Shown in pieces: positions 23,484 through 32,671 of a stretch of 56,407 nucleotides of DNA; within the stretch, counting starts at the first letter, position 1; each line of letters begins with the position of its first letter. The notes beneath the pieces are model-generated. The model ran no database searches. It was not told the origin of the DNA and saw nothing but the letters and a program-made list of their open reading frames with translations. A program made the position numbers and the translations under genes. Source of the DNA: a virus; IMG/VR virus record IMGVR_UViG_3300046001_003061, positions 1 to 56,407 of that record; one strand, written 5' to 3'.

Positions 23484-26028
23484 GATATCCCATTGCTAGT
23501 GCAATTTCTCTATGTGTGGTTAACATGCTTTGATTACGGTATTGATCAGTTTCCTGCATCTTACGTAGGAATTCAGTGCCATCACTGCCCGAGCCGTTTT
23601 CAATAAACTGAATTATTTTATCGATCTCAACACGATGTTTAACTGTGAATGGATAAGCAGTTAATCGATCTATAACTAATCGTTGCGCCGCAGGTGTCAT
23701 ACGGTTAATACACATAACATGTGGGTCATGTAGCATATTAAAATGCACCATGTCAAAATCCTGGGTATTGACCCAATCACATAGTTCAGGTAGATAATAA
23801 ACATTTTGTATGTTCACAGTCATGCAGACCTGTGTGGCAATTAAATCAGTGCGCATGGCATTAAATTTCACAACATTGGCTGTTACTTCTTCCCACACTG
23901 CGCCATAACGTTCATATTCAAAACGTGCTTCGGTGTTGTCAATGCTAACTGCAATTTCAACATTTCTAAATTTACTCCATAGGGCAACTTCTTCATCGTT
24001 AGGATACACAGTGCCGTTGGTATTGTAATGTATATCAATACGACTACTGTAACCGTGCTCCACTGCATAACGCAATAGTTTAAAGTGTTCTTCAATTAAG
24101 AATGGTTCACCACCAGTGAATTCAAAATACTTAATGTTTGGCAGTAGTGCTTTTAAGTTATCCCAAAATATATCATTGTCTCTGGGCCACGTACCTTCTT
24201 GTAGGAACATGTATGCTCCGTGTTGCTTACGGTCATATCCTTCCACGTCTTTATATTTTATAGCTTCGTAGTCAATTTCTTCCTTGGCCCATTTACTACT
24301 GCTCCAACTGCCGCAGATACGACATTTAAGATTACAAATATTACCCAGTTTAAGATCAATGAACCATAGTTGATCAGGTGTATCATTACGCCAGTCTACA
24401 ATAGGATAAAACTCTTTAAGTCTAATTCTACTGTTGATACGTTTACTAACTATACCAGCATCTTCTTCACTCCAACAACGATTACACGTCGCTGGTTTTT
24501 CACCGCGGCGGAATTGTTGGCGCAGGTCCTGCATGTATTCACTATTATAAATCTCAGCCAATGAACTTTCTCTAAGTTTATACGGAGTACCATCACTCTT
24601 GGTAATTTCGTCTTTGGCTAGACAACATGGACGAGCTGTACCCACTGGACTTGCTTCTATACTAACCCAGGGTAACATACAGATATTATCATGCGTCTTG
24701 TTAATGCCTAAATGATCACGCAACTCTTGATACTCAGGGAATACTTCTTCAAAAGTTTCCTTACGCATCTCGTCTGTTTGATCATTGACCTTAAAGAATT
24801 CTTTTAATAAATGACTCTTATCATCTTGATACATAAATGTGATAATAGCTCGATAACCGGACACTGCTCGCTGTAATTGATCCTGTGGTTCTAGCCATGC
24901 AATATGTTCTTCGACTCGTTGCTTAATACGATCTTTAAATTGTATAGGCAACACGTCAATACGATCACGCTCTGGACTCTGTAAAATGTTTACGTTCCAA
25001 TCCTTGGCTTTAATCAGGCCAAGCTCGACCCATTCTTTATGGAATTCTGTTAAATGCCAGGCATTGAGTATACTGACTGTACTACTAACATAAAAGTCAA
25101 CATTGGGGCAAATTTCAATCATTTTGCGACGATTTTCTACTGTTTCTGCCCAGTCTTGACCCTTGCGAATGTATTCTCCACGAAGATATGAATCATCTAA
25201 ACTAGCACCTACACTTACCACATCAAACAGTTTCCAATACTCAAATACCATCTTATCTTTAAGACGCATATGACTAAAGTTTGTGTTATAGACTAGTCTA
25301 ACATGGAACATTTCACGACGCACTAGTTCTTCTAAGATGCGATAGTGTTCTTCCATGATCAGTGGTTCGCCACCAGCAAAGTATATCTGTTCGAGGTACG
25401 GAATATGCTCCTGCATCTGTTCCCACATATCATTTTTATCTTTACCAGAAAACATAATTTGCGGATGATTTAATTTACCAAACAGTTTAGTTTCTTCCGC
25501 AAACCAACTGCTGCTGAACAAGCTACCGCAGGTGCGGCAACTGAAGTTACATAGATTAGAGAAGCGTATGTCATAGTAGCGTAGTTTAAAGTCATCTAAA
25601 CTGCCATCGGCATTAGTTTTATCTGCCAGGGCAATATGATGGCCAAAGTTTTTGTTTTGACTGTTACGCATACTAAAGAACCCGTTGTCTTCTTGTTCGT
25701 AACAACGAGTACATTCTTTACTCGGCTTGTCTTCAAGCATGTTTATGCGCATCTGTTTATATGGAGTGCCGTTCCATACTTCGGCCATGGTGTTTTCTTT
25801 AAAGTTGCCAATTGGCAAATGCATTTCACCCAGACAGCAAGGGTATGCACGACCGTCAGGGATACTGTGCATGTGTGTCCATGGTATCATACAGAAATGT
25901 TTACTTTCTATTAATTTATATGTATGATCTTCTGTTAAATCATCTTCATGTATATACACAGGTTTACGAGTATTGTAATTGTGATTTTTATGATGTACTG
26001 TTAATTTCTTGCTTGGCTCATCGCTCAT
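23470..26028 (-). CDS. Tandem (two-module) twitch-type radical SAM protein
   Basis: 852 residues made of two complete radical SAM modules in one chain. Module 1 has N-terminal Cys C46, C64-C65 and C106/C109, SAM motif C160-C164-C167 (CNFSCRTC) and FAGGEPLIMEEHYRIL. Module 2 has C450, C468-C469 and C515/C518, SAM motif C565-C569-C572 (CNLKCRIC) and FTGGEPFLIEEHFKLL. Both motif sets look intact, so two [4Fe-4S]-SAM sites plus two auxiliary clusters are expected. No internal start or frameshift separates the halves. Duplication and fusion of a class A gene is the simplest origin. The protein overlaps its upstream neighbour by 4 bases. Confidence 0.92.
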   Translation of the reverse strand: MSDEPSKKLTVHHKNHNYNTRKPVYIHEDDLTEDHTYKLIESKHFCMIPWTHMHSIPDGRAYPCCLGEMHLPIGNFKENTMAEVWNGTPYKQMRINMLEDKPSKECTRCYEQEDNGFFSMRNSQNKNFGHHIALADKTNADGSLDDFKLRYYDIRFSNLCNFSCRTCGSLFSSSWFAEETKLFGKLNHPQIMFSGKDKNDMWEQMQEHIPYLEQIYFAGGEPLIMEEHYRILEELVRREMFHVRLVYNTNFSHMRLKDKMVFEYWKLFDVVSVGASLDDSYLRGEYIRKGQDWAETVENRRKMIEICPNVDFYVSSTVSILNAWHLTEFHKEWVELGLIKAKDWNVNILQSPERDRIDVLPIQFKDRIKQRVEEHIAWLEPQDQLQRAVSGYRAIITFMYQDDKSHLLKEFFKVNDQTDEMRKETFEEVFPEYQELRDHLGINKTHDNICMLPWVSIEASPVGTARPCCLAKDEITKSDGTPYKLRESSLAEIYNSEYMQDLRQQFRRGEKPATCNRCWSEEDAGIVSKRINSRIRLKEFYPIVDWRNDTPDQLWFIDLKLGNICNLKCRICGSWSSSKWAKEEIDYEAIKYKDVEGYDRKQHGAYMFLQEGTWPRDNDIFWDNLKALLPNIKYFEFTGGEPFLIEEHFKLLRYAVEHGYSSRIDIHYNTNGTVYPNDEEVALWSKFRNVEIAVSIDNTEARFEYERYGAVWEEVTANVVKFNAMRTDLIATQVCMTVNIQNVYYLPELCDWVNTQDFDMVHFNMLHDPHVMCINRMTPAAQRLVIDRLTAYPFTVKHRVEIDKIIQFIENGSGSDGTEFLRKMQETDQYRNQSMLTTHREIALAMGYHDTI

Positions 26029-27401
26029 AGTGTGTCGTACCAGTCCGCTAATTGTGTAAATGTATATTTAAAGTCTAGACCACGCCGCTGGTCGTATTGC
26101 TGATAAAAGTTCTTAAAGTCACGTTGTAAAATCTCACGTGATAGTGCTCCACTGTGTGGGCTGTCTACAGTCTGTAAGTACTCAATCAATCTAGTCAATT
26201 GATTATATTCAGATTCGTGTAGTTCACTGTGTGCCGCTTCGCCAAATTGTTGTAGGTCTTCGGCCATTTGTTCACGTATCTCCATAGGCAAGATCAACGG
26301 ACTTTGGAAACTAGGGAATCGTAAGATGTTTAGACTAAAGTTAATTGCATCCTTGCCATAAGTGCGTTTAAGTTTTACTATCATCCATAACAAATCAGTA
26401 AGGCTTAGTAAGCATAGAGCATTGATGGTACACATAACATGTAGGCCTCGCAGTTTCTTGCTATCCAATAGATACTGTACATTGCTAACCCATTGATCCC
26501 AATCCAAGCCATCACGTATATACATTGCATGACGGCCCCACGATTCATTGCTAGTGTACAAATCCAATTCGATACCTTGTGTAGCATCTAATAACCTCTC
26601 TAATTTATCTTTCTCAAATCCTAAATTACTATTGATAGCAAGACGTGTAGTACTTTGTCCTTTGTTCTTTTGAAACCATTCTATTAGACGCCAGGTGTAT
26701 CCTGACATTAACGGTTCGCCACCTGTGATGCGCAGTTCTTTTAACGTCTTGTGCAGGTCTGTTTCCCACCATTTGAAGAACGCTTCGACATAAGGATTAA
26801 CTTCATCGAGCTTAAACAATTGATTGCTATCATGAGTATGAGTAAAGTGGTTACGTCCATCCGACACCAAATCGGTGTAGGCACCGTTATTCCGAATGTC
26901 TTTAACCCAAGTAGTGCTAAATGCAGGGTTACAGTAGCTACAAGCAAACTGACAAGTGCGGTCAAAGGCGATTTCCAAAGTCCGGAGGTTAACATCTTGA
27001 TCCGAAGGTAAATTGTATGCATAGTTTAAATCCTCATCGTTATAAATTACAGTTTTGTACACACGATCACTAATAGGAGTTGGTACATCAACCCCATCAT
27101 ACTTAGGATCTTTATACATGTCTTCAATCTTCCAGCAGTATTCGCATCCGCTAGGACGATCACCTACCTGCATCTGTTTACGCTCTAATTTCTTTTGCGG
27201 AGTGTTATGGATAGCACTGGGATTAGTTTTAATTGCTTCTAGGTCAATAGCATGCGGCAATGGGTGATGACAGCTGGTAGTCTGTCCTGACCCTAACCAT
27301 ATAGTAGCGTTATACCATTTAGCCGCGCAGAATGATTCTGACTTAATGTCAATTACTCTGCGCTTATATTCTAAATCTGTTTCGTTAGCTATTTTCGGCA
27401 T
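26025..27401 (-). CDS. Radical SAM protein, class B paralogue 1
   Basis: 458 residues. The SAM motif CQFACSYC gives C150, C154 and C157, and RITGGEPLMSGYTWRLIEWF is the GGE strand. The N-terminal set is C25 (FCAAKW), C44 (SCHHP) and C86/C89 (CEYCW). Unlike class A, the PCC pair is replaced by a single Cys followed by His residues, which may be cluster ligands. An IHNTPQKKLERKQM segment is shared with its neighbour at 27385. An INFSLNILRFPSFQSPLILP stretch follows the barrel. It overlaps the upstream gene by 17 bases. Substrate unknown. Confidence 0.88.
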   Translation of the reverse strand: MPKIANETDLEYKRRVIDIKSESFCAAKWYNATIWLGSGQTTSCHHPLPHAIDLEAIKTNPSAIHNTPQKKLERKQMQVGDRPSGCEYCWKIEDMYKDPKYDGVDVPTPISDRVYKTVIYNDEDLNYAYNLPSDQDVNLRTLEIAFDRTCQFACSYCNPAFSTTWVKDIRNNGAYTDLVSDGRNHFTHTHDSNQLFKLDEVNPYVEAFFKWWETDLHKTLKELRITGGEPLMSGYTWRLIEWFQKNKGQSTTRLAINSNLGFEKDKLERLLDATQGIELDLYTSNESWGRHAMYIRDGLDWDQWVSNVQYLLDSKKLRGLHVMCTINALCLLSLTDLLWMIVKLKRTYGKDAINFSLNILRFPSFQSPLILPMEIREQMAEDLQQFGEAAHSELHESEYNQLTRLIEYLQTVDSPHSGALSREILQRDFKNFYQQYDQRRGLDFKYTFTQLADWYDTL

Positions 27402-28779
27402 GATATTTGCACTCCTGCCAAAACTCTTTCATTTGTGGGAACGTTTCCAAAAATATTAATCCTCTGCGTTTATCGTATTCATTGAAGAACTTATAAAAGT
27501 CTGCTCTTTGTATTGTAACATAGTCTGCGGCAAGTTCGCAACCTTGTTTCATCCATTCAACATTACGTTCCATACGTTGTATTTCATAATCTTTAAAGCC
27601 TTCGAAGTTATCAGCTGTTTCGTCTGCCTGATTTGCTCGCATAAAGGTAACAACATCTTCTAATATGCGAACATAACTTGCTGGTAATATTTGTAAACTT
27701 TGATATGTTGGACTGCGTAACAACGGTGTATCAAACCATACACGTTGATAGGTCGAACTGTATTTTTTACGCATCTCTAATATCGATTCAAGTAATTGTC
27801 GCAATCCTAGTATGTTTAAATTATTCATTGTGATAATAAACGTTAGACTATTGCGATAAGGAATGTCAGTTAGAAATTGATGCGCATAAGACATACATCT
27901 AAAATAATGTAGACCGTCGCGAATATATTCTGCATGCTCGCTGTTGCCTGTGTCTAGGCTAACATACTGCATAAAATGTTCAATGCGTTCACCTTCACAT
28001 AGTTGCTTAACTTTATCTATGTATTTCTTAAACAGATTACTATCCACACTAAAGTTACTGGTTACGTCAACGTGTAGATCACTCTTAGGCAGGGCAAGTA
28101 TGTAATCAAACACACGATGCGTATTCTTATCCATCAGGGGTTCGCCACCCGTCATACGGAAGTGTTTTAAACTGCCGTACAGTTCTGGCCACCAACGCCA
28201 AAATGCTTCTACATAGGGATTTTCCGCACGTACAGGAATAGGCTTACGTCTGCCTTCAAAATGTTCAGGTGCATTGTGTGGAGTGCTAGTAGGATATGCT
28301 CCCCATCGGTCAATATCTTTGCCCCACTCTGTACTATACTGTGGACTGCAATAGCTACAGGCTAGGTTACAGCCGTGACTGAAGTTTACTTCAACATAAC
28401 TTGGTACAACGTCTTGATCCCAAGGTGCATTTACTATAGTTTCGTAGTGTTCAGCTGCCCATGGCTCACCACTACGATAGTGTCTATCACTTAGTTGCTT
28501 ATTGTCTTCTGCACTCCAACAGTAGCTACATTCTGTTGGACGTTGTTGCTCTAACATAAGTTTACGCTGTTGTTTTTTATGTGCTGTATTGTGTAAGGCA
28601 CCCGGGTTAAACACTAGCGGTGCACTATCAATTTCATGTAACGGTGGATGATAGCAACTATTAGTAAGTCCTGTAGGCAAGTGTAGACTTACCTGTTGCC
28701 ATTTAGCCAAGCAGAGTGCAGGACCTAACTTGTCCTTCATTTCTTCTGCCGTTGACATAAAGTCGCTTTTAGTTTTCAT
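27385..28779 (-). CDS. Radical SAM protein, class B paralogue 2
   Basis: 464 residues. The SAM motif CNLACSYC gives C137, C141 and C144, and FRMTGGEPLMDKNTHRVFDYI is the GGE strand. The N-terminal set is C23 (LCLAKW), C42 (SCYHP) and C84/C87 (CSYCW). It shares with the 458-residue protein the ALHNTAHKKQQRKLM segment, NPYVEAFWRWW, RSPTYQSLQILP and the ending pattern FYKFFNEYDKRRGL. The two are therefore an old tandem duplication with full retention of motifs, suggesting distinct but related reactions. It overlaps the upstream gene by 11 bases. Confidence 0.88.
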   Translation of the reverse strand: MKTKSDFMSTAEEMKDKLGPALCLAKWQQVSLHLPTGLTNSCYHPPLHEIDSAPLVFNPGALHNTAHKKQQRKLMLEQQRPTECSYCWSAEDNKQLSDRHYRSGEPWAAEHYETIVNAPWDQDVVPSYVEVNFSHGCNLACSYCSPQYSTEWGKDIDRWGAYPTSTPHNAPEHFEGRRKPIPVRAENPYVEAFWRWWPELYGSLKHFRMTGGEPLMDKNTHRVFDYILALPKSDLHVDVTSNFSVDSNLFKKYIDKVKQLCEGERIEHFMQYVSLDTGNSEHAEYIRDGLHYFRCMSYAHQFLTDIPYRNSLTFIITMNNLNILGLRQLLESILEMRKKYSSTYQRVWFDTPLLRSPTYQSLQILPASYVRILEDVVTFMRANQADETADNFEGFKDYEIQRMERNVEWMKQGCELAADYVTIQRADFYKFFNEYDKRRGLIFLETFPQMKEFWQECKYHAENS

Positions 28780-29734
28780 AATGCGGAATGATTCTTGTAA
28801 CCTGCTTGTTATATTGTTGAGCTATTAATAACTGACGATTATATTCTATAGTGTGTTGCATTTTAATATTTAACTCTACCAACTCTGCTGTTGATAATTT
28901 TGCCAGACGATCAATTAATTCTAAGATAGCAAGATATCGTGCTTTACCATCTGCGTTATCATATAGCTCGGGCCAATATTCATCAAACGTTTTAAATCCT
29001 ATTTGTTTTAAATAGCCAAGATAAAATTTAGATGCCATGACAATAAAAGGTTTTCTACACAATATTGCACGTGCAATCTTTTCAGTAGGATAAAATGTAT
29101 TACCTAAAGTTGTAGCTTCGACTACAATATCTACAAAAATATTTTTGTATAGGTTATTAAGATCACTATTGTAATCGTAACTACCAGTGGTGTACTCGTA
29201 TGCAGGTATAGGTTGAAAATATTGTTCTTTATTTTGCACCAACTGATCTAATTTAGCTGCGCCAGTTATATCCCAGGCAAATAGTTTTTGTATATCAACC
29301 AACTTGCGTGTATCTTCACTGTCTGTATTAAATCTTAATTGTAATAAACTTTTGTCATTATAATGTTGCGCTAAATGGCCTGCAATGCCAACCCGAGGTG
29401 CACTAGGTCTTCCGTAAAAACATCCAAATATTTTTGTTTGATTCCACGTATAGTCATTTGATGTTTTAAATTTTCTAGATTGTTTTAACCAATATGCCCA
29501 ATTAATAACAATTCTATATCTATCGTGGCATTCAACAGCATTAGCAGTGACAATAGTAACTGAGGTAAATGTAAATAAATCGAGTATTGCATACACTCCA
29601 CAAAATTGCAAGCAATGTGATTCTTGATTTACAATTAACTTAATATCTGTATGTTCGTGATCACGGCAGAATTTAATAAATGGAGTAATATTGTGCAACT
29701 GATCATTTTCTAATTGTAGTGTATACGTATTCAT
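28769..29734 (-). CDS. Glycosyltransferase-like protein (GT-B/GT10-like C-terminal motif)
   Basis: 321 residues. The C-terminal half has the pattern FYPTEKIARAILCRKPFIVMASKFYLGYLKQIGFKTFDEYWPELYD. It resembles the donor-binding part of fucosyltransferase-like glycosyltransferases and the common phage TEK...PF...L..GF.TF domain. KIFGCFYGRPSAPR in the middle is also typical of that group. The N-terminal domain is less clear. Glycosyl transfer from a nucleotide sugar is inferred; donor and acceptor are unknown. It overlaps the SGNH gene by four bases (ATGA). Confidence 0.68.
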   Translation of the reverse strand: MNTYTLQLENDQLHNITPFIKFCRDHEHTDIKLIVNQESHCLQFCGVYAILDLFTFTSVTIVTANAVECHDRYRIVINWAYWLKQSRKFKTSNDYTWNQTKIFGCFYGRPSAPRVGIAGHLAQHYNDKSLLQLRFNTDSEDTRKLVDIQKLFAWDITGAAKLDQLVQNKEQYFQPIPAYEYTTGSYDYNSDLNNLYKNIFVDIVVEATTLGNTFYPTEKIARAILCRKPFIVMASKFYLGYLKQIGFKTFDEYWPELYDNADGKARYLAILELIDRLAKLSTAELVELNIKMQHTIEYNRQLLIAQQYNKQVTRIIPHYEN

Positions 29735-30603
29735 TGCAGTTGCTCTAATAGATAATCAGCCCATACTCGATGACCTTCAGCAAGTGGATGATTGATTCCT
29801 CTAAAATAACAGGAGTCTGATACTAATTGTTTTCGTGTCATTGCTGATTCAGTTAATCCACACATCCACTGCAATAATAAAGTTCGATCTATATCTGGTT
29901 TAAATCCAGTAATGATTCCGGGCAGTTTGTCCAATACCCAATGCGACATAATATAACAATGACCGAGATATTCTTGATTAATTATTTGTTCGCTGTATAC
30001 CTGCAGCCAACTTTTAGATAAGATTGTTATAGCTGGATTCATGCCAATAGGATCAACAAAGTTAGTACCCACTATTACTTTAACGTGTTGATATTTTGCA
30101 GCTAATTCAACTATTGAATCCTGTTGTAGTCCATTATGATATTTTATAATAGAATCAAACTTATCAACTGAATCAAATGTTTGGTTACTAAACCACGTGA
30201 CATAATCGTTGTGTTTGTCAAACGGTCCATCGAATGTTCGACATGCTTCGGTAAATGTGCATATGATTATAATATTAGTATAATCCAATTGCGGAATAAG
30301 GGTGTCTAATTCTGTTATTTTATTAATTATATATAAATTACAAGTACCACTCTGTCCCAGGCTTAAGAAGTCGGCACCCAAGTTAGATGCAACGATGTTT
30401 CCATACATCTTGTCTAATCTTTCCTGAGACATTGCATAATCATCTAGACAAATATCAGCACCAAATGTCCAGCTGTCACCAATGGTAACCACTAATGTAT
30501 TTGAATTTCGATCAATGAAATTATATGGATAAACAGGATAAGTTCGCCAAACTTCTGGGATATATGAAAAATACTTTACTAAATTAGTATCGTGTAATCT
30601 CAT
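29731..30603 (-). CDS. SGNH/GDSL-like hydrolase
   Basis: 290 residues. After a 35-residue N-terminal extension, LVVTIGDSWTFGADI gives nucleophile S44. LSLGQSGTCNLYIINKI is the Gly/Asn block, and INHPLAEGHRVWADYLLEQL is the C-terminal His block. No signal peptide is evident; the extension is aromatic and Pro-containing (YIPEVWRTYPVYPYNF). Like the other two SGNH proteins in this operon, it lacks the Asp that normally precedes the His. ATGA overlaps link it to glycosyltransferase-like genes on both sides, supporting acyl modification of a glycan. Confidence 0.8.
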   Translation of the reverse strand: MRLHDTNLVKYFSYIPEVWRTYPVYPYNFIDRNSNTLVVTIGDSWTFGADICLDDYAMSQERLDKMYGNIVASNLGADFLSLGQSGTCNLYIINKITELDTLIPQLDYTNIIIICTFTEACRTFDGPFDKHNDYVTWFSNQTFDSVDKFDSIIKYHNGLQQDSIVELAAKYQHVKVIVGTNFVDPIGMNPAITILSKSWLQVYSEQIINQEYLGHCYIMSHWVLDKLPGIITGFKPDIDRTLLLQWMCGLTESAMTRKQLVSDSCYFRGINHPLAEGHRVWADYLLEQLQ

Positions 30604-31496
30604 TCTCTCGACATTATACCTTTGTTCTTAAATACGCTCTTGTAGTGATGTTTGAAAAATCTACTCTGCGCCGCTGTAAAATGCGGAGCAGGCAATCCTA
30701 ATTTTACACTTAATGTATGTGACATTTCGTTACATTCTTCTACTAGATTTAATACTTTGTTTTGCTCCCAGATACGATTCAGTGCATCAAAGTCCTGTAC
30801 TTCTCTGTAGTCCCAATCCGTAATCATGGTCATATATGTGCCTAGTTTAGCACCATACATAGCCCAGTCACCATTCTCTACATCCATGCCCACATTGTGC
30901 CATATGCTCAAGTGATCATAGTTGCGTGCGTGTACACGTCGCTCAAATTCACCAAGGCTTGGCTTTGTGCCACGATCCAAGCACATCTTAACACCTTCAC
31001 GGAATCCAGCTCGCCAGGCTTGATATGAACTTTGATTTGGGTATGTTGTACTGTAGCAATCATTCATTGCCCAATAGCGTGGGTCAAAGCAAAACTCGAT
31101 AGCTGTATCATCTGCACCATCACTGGCTTCGTGTGTGCGCATGTTGTTGACAAAGTCCTTGGTCCAACAACTCATGCCACCATTGCCGTACATAAGTCCG
31201 TTGATGTGATTACGAGCCTTCCAACGGAATACTACATCTCGATTGGTATCATCCAGTGTAAGTTGCAGGTTGAAGAATTCTGGATCGGGCAAGTTATCGC
31301 CATCTATTAATACAAAGCGTTCGGTGTCGCTGGCAGCCGCCGCGGCTTTGTGGGCAGCATCACTGCCCTTAACCCCATCTACACGTTTAGCCCACGGAAC
31401 CATGTTTTGAATCTTGATCCAAAATTCTTCTTTCTTAGGTTCATCGTAGCTTAGATAGATGCAGGCTAAATCTGCTATATCAACGATTTGTGTCAT
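30600..31496 (-). CDS. Glycosyltransferase-like protein, GT-A-type family, with intact DxD
   Basis: 298 residues. CIYLSYDEPKKEEFWIKIQ, AKRVDGVKGSDAAHKAA and RFVLIDGDNLPDPEFF are in the usual order, with the metal-binding D65-G66-D67. YGNGGMSCWTKDFV and YQAWRAGFREGVKMCLDRG follow. The same domain, with the DGD lost, forms the last third of the 802-residue protein at 13821. GT-A folds use a DxD motif to hold Mg/Mn and the nucleotide sugar, so this copy looks able to catalyse. Donor and acceptor are unknown. It overlaps the SGNH gene by four bases and the 116-residue gene by 17. Confidence 0.72.
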   Translation of the reverse strand: MTQIVDIADLACIYLSYDEPKKEEFWIKIQNMVPWAKRVDGVKGSDAAHKAAAAASDTERFVLIDGDNLPDPEFFNLQLTLDDTNRDVVFRWKARNHINGLMYGNGGMSCWTKDFVNNMRTHEASDGADDTAIEFCFDPRYWAMNDCYSTTYPNQSSYQAWRAGFREGVKMCLDRGTKPSLGEFERRVHARNYDHLSIWHNVGMDVENGDWAMYGAKLGTYMTMITDWDYREVQDFDALNRIWEQNKVLNLVEECNEMSHTLSVKLGLPAPHFTAAQSRFFKHHYKSVFKNKGIMSRE

Positions 31497-31830
31497 AGTA
31501 TTCTATATCCTGATAGGTGTCAGTTGGTTCTATTAGTATTCCTGCATGTTTCTTTACTGTGGCGTAGCCAGTGGTACTACTAGCTAATTGTACACGATAA
31601 CCAGGGTTGTTGTCAATCTTTTTCAGCTTATTATCTACAATTGTATAACGGAAATAGTTGTCATATTCATCTCGACTAACAACAATATAGTTAGTATCCG
31701 TTGGGTGATTGATCATTGTACACATTGTAATGATTCCAAGTTCATCATAGTGCAATCTATATTCTTTAACTTCTTCTACAATGGGTTTGAGCATGGCCAA
31801 TGCTTTTTCAAATTCACTTAAAGAGTTCAT
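31480..31830 (-). CDS. Small phage protein of unknown function
   Basis: 116 residues from the second ATG (31830). The first ATG at 31836 would leave only one base after AAGGAG, whereas the second has a seven-base gap, so the second is preferred. The product has FEKALAMLKPIVEEVKEYRLHYDELG, NYIVVSRDEYDNYFRYTIVDNKLKKID and a C-terminal ending in YYDTNR, a mixed alpha/beta pattern that I recall from other aquatic phage genomes without a function. It overlaps neighbours on both sides by 17 bases. Confidence 0.72.
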   Translation of the reverse strand: MNSLSEFEKALAMLKPIVEEVKEYRLHYDELGIITMCTMINHPTDTNYIVVSRDEYDNYFRYTIVDNKLKKIDNNPGYRVQLASSTTGYATVKKHAGILIEPTDTYQDIEYYDTNR

Positions 31831-32671
31831 GTTCATACTCCTTGATTAATTCAGGTGTTACCCAGGACTTTTCATGATAGTGTATGGGGTGATATTGATT
31901 GGTGTTGGCAATACGTATCATTGGTAAGTCTGTTTCGCATACAACTAACTCAGGCCAGGGTGTACTGGTCCATGCGTTAATTGCCGGCTTCATATGTACA
32001 AAATTAATAAAATCTAAGCTGGGCAATGTGCAATCTTCTACACCAAGTAACTTTGCAGTTAGAGCATAAACAACATCGGTAGTAGGATTATCATCGCGAC
32101 AGTTAAGTAATACGTTGTCACGTAGATAGGCCCAATTTTTAAATATTTGTTCTGCTAACATAAAGAATTCAGTGGCTTCACGACTGTATCTAAAATACAT
32201 TAGCCCGTTGTAAGTATCGGGCAATTCATTATCGTCGAATAACTTTCTGTATTCTCGTGATGCGCTTAACTCTTGCTGATAATCTCTACATCCTGTGCTT
32301 AGTACAACATTCTTTAATCTAAAAGCAGTCCACCAATGCGCAATACTTCTAGTGAATACAATGTCACTTTCGAGTTTAATTGTTTCTTTGAATGGTGTGA
32401 GATAAAATGCCTGCCATTCATTTGATAACTTCCAAGTTTCGTCTTGGGCTAGGTCATTGTCAATAGTAACTACATAATCAAACACCTTTCGATGTTGTTC
32501 TGTTACCTGTTCAAGTGTATTCTTATCAACTGCTACTGCGTACGAACTGCCAGGCATGGTCAGTTTAATACTCATTGCTTGTACGTAAGCAAGCTGTAAG
32601 TAATCAACCTCTGCTGTATTCTGCGCAATGGTCATAAACCCCTGCTGTGCTTGATGTGGTGTTATGCGCAT
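31814..32671 (-). CDS. Glycosyltransferase-like protein, GT8-like fold
   Basis: 285 residues. TIAQNTAEVDYLQLAYVQAMSIKLT and SYAVAVDKNTLEQV at the N-terminus, then EWQAFYLTPFKETIKLESDIVF, follow the GT-A/GT8-like order of a nucleotide-sugar fold. The metal motif position reads E101-S102-D103, whereas the neighbouring paralogue has DSD, so activity or metal preference may differ. The C-terminal half has DFINFVHMKPAINAW, resembling the conserved His of this group. It overlaps the paralogue by 10 bases. Donor and acceptor are unknown. Confidence 0.68.
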   Translation of the reverse strand: MRITPHQAQQGFMTIAQNTAEVDYLQLAYVQAMSIKLTMPGSSYAVAVDKNTLEQVTEQHRKVFDYVVTIDNDLAQDETWKLSNEWQAFYLTPFKETIKLESDIVFTRSIAHWWTAFRLKNVVLSTGCRDYQQELSASREYRKLFDDNELPDTYNGLMYFRYSREATEFFMLAEQIFKNWAYLRDNVLLNCRDDNPTTDVVYALTAKLLGVEDCTLPSLDFINFVHMKPAINAWTSTPWPELVVCETDLPMIRIANTNQYHPIHYHEKSWVTPELIKEYEHELFK

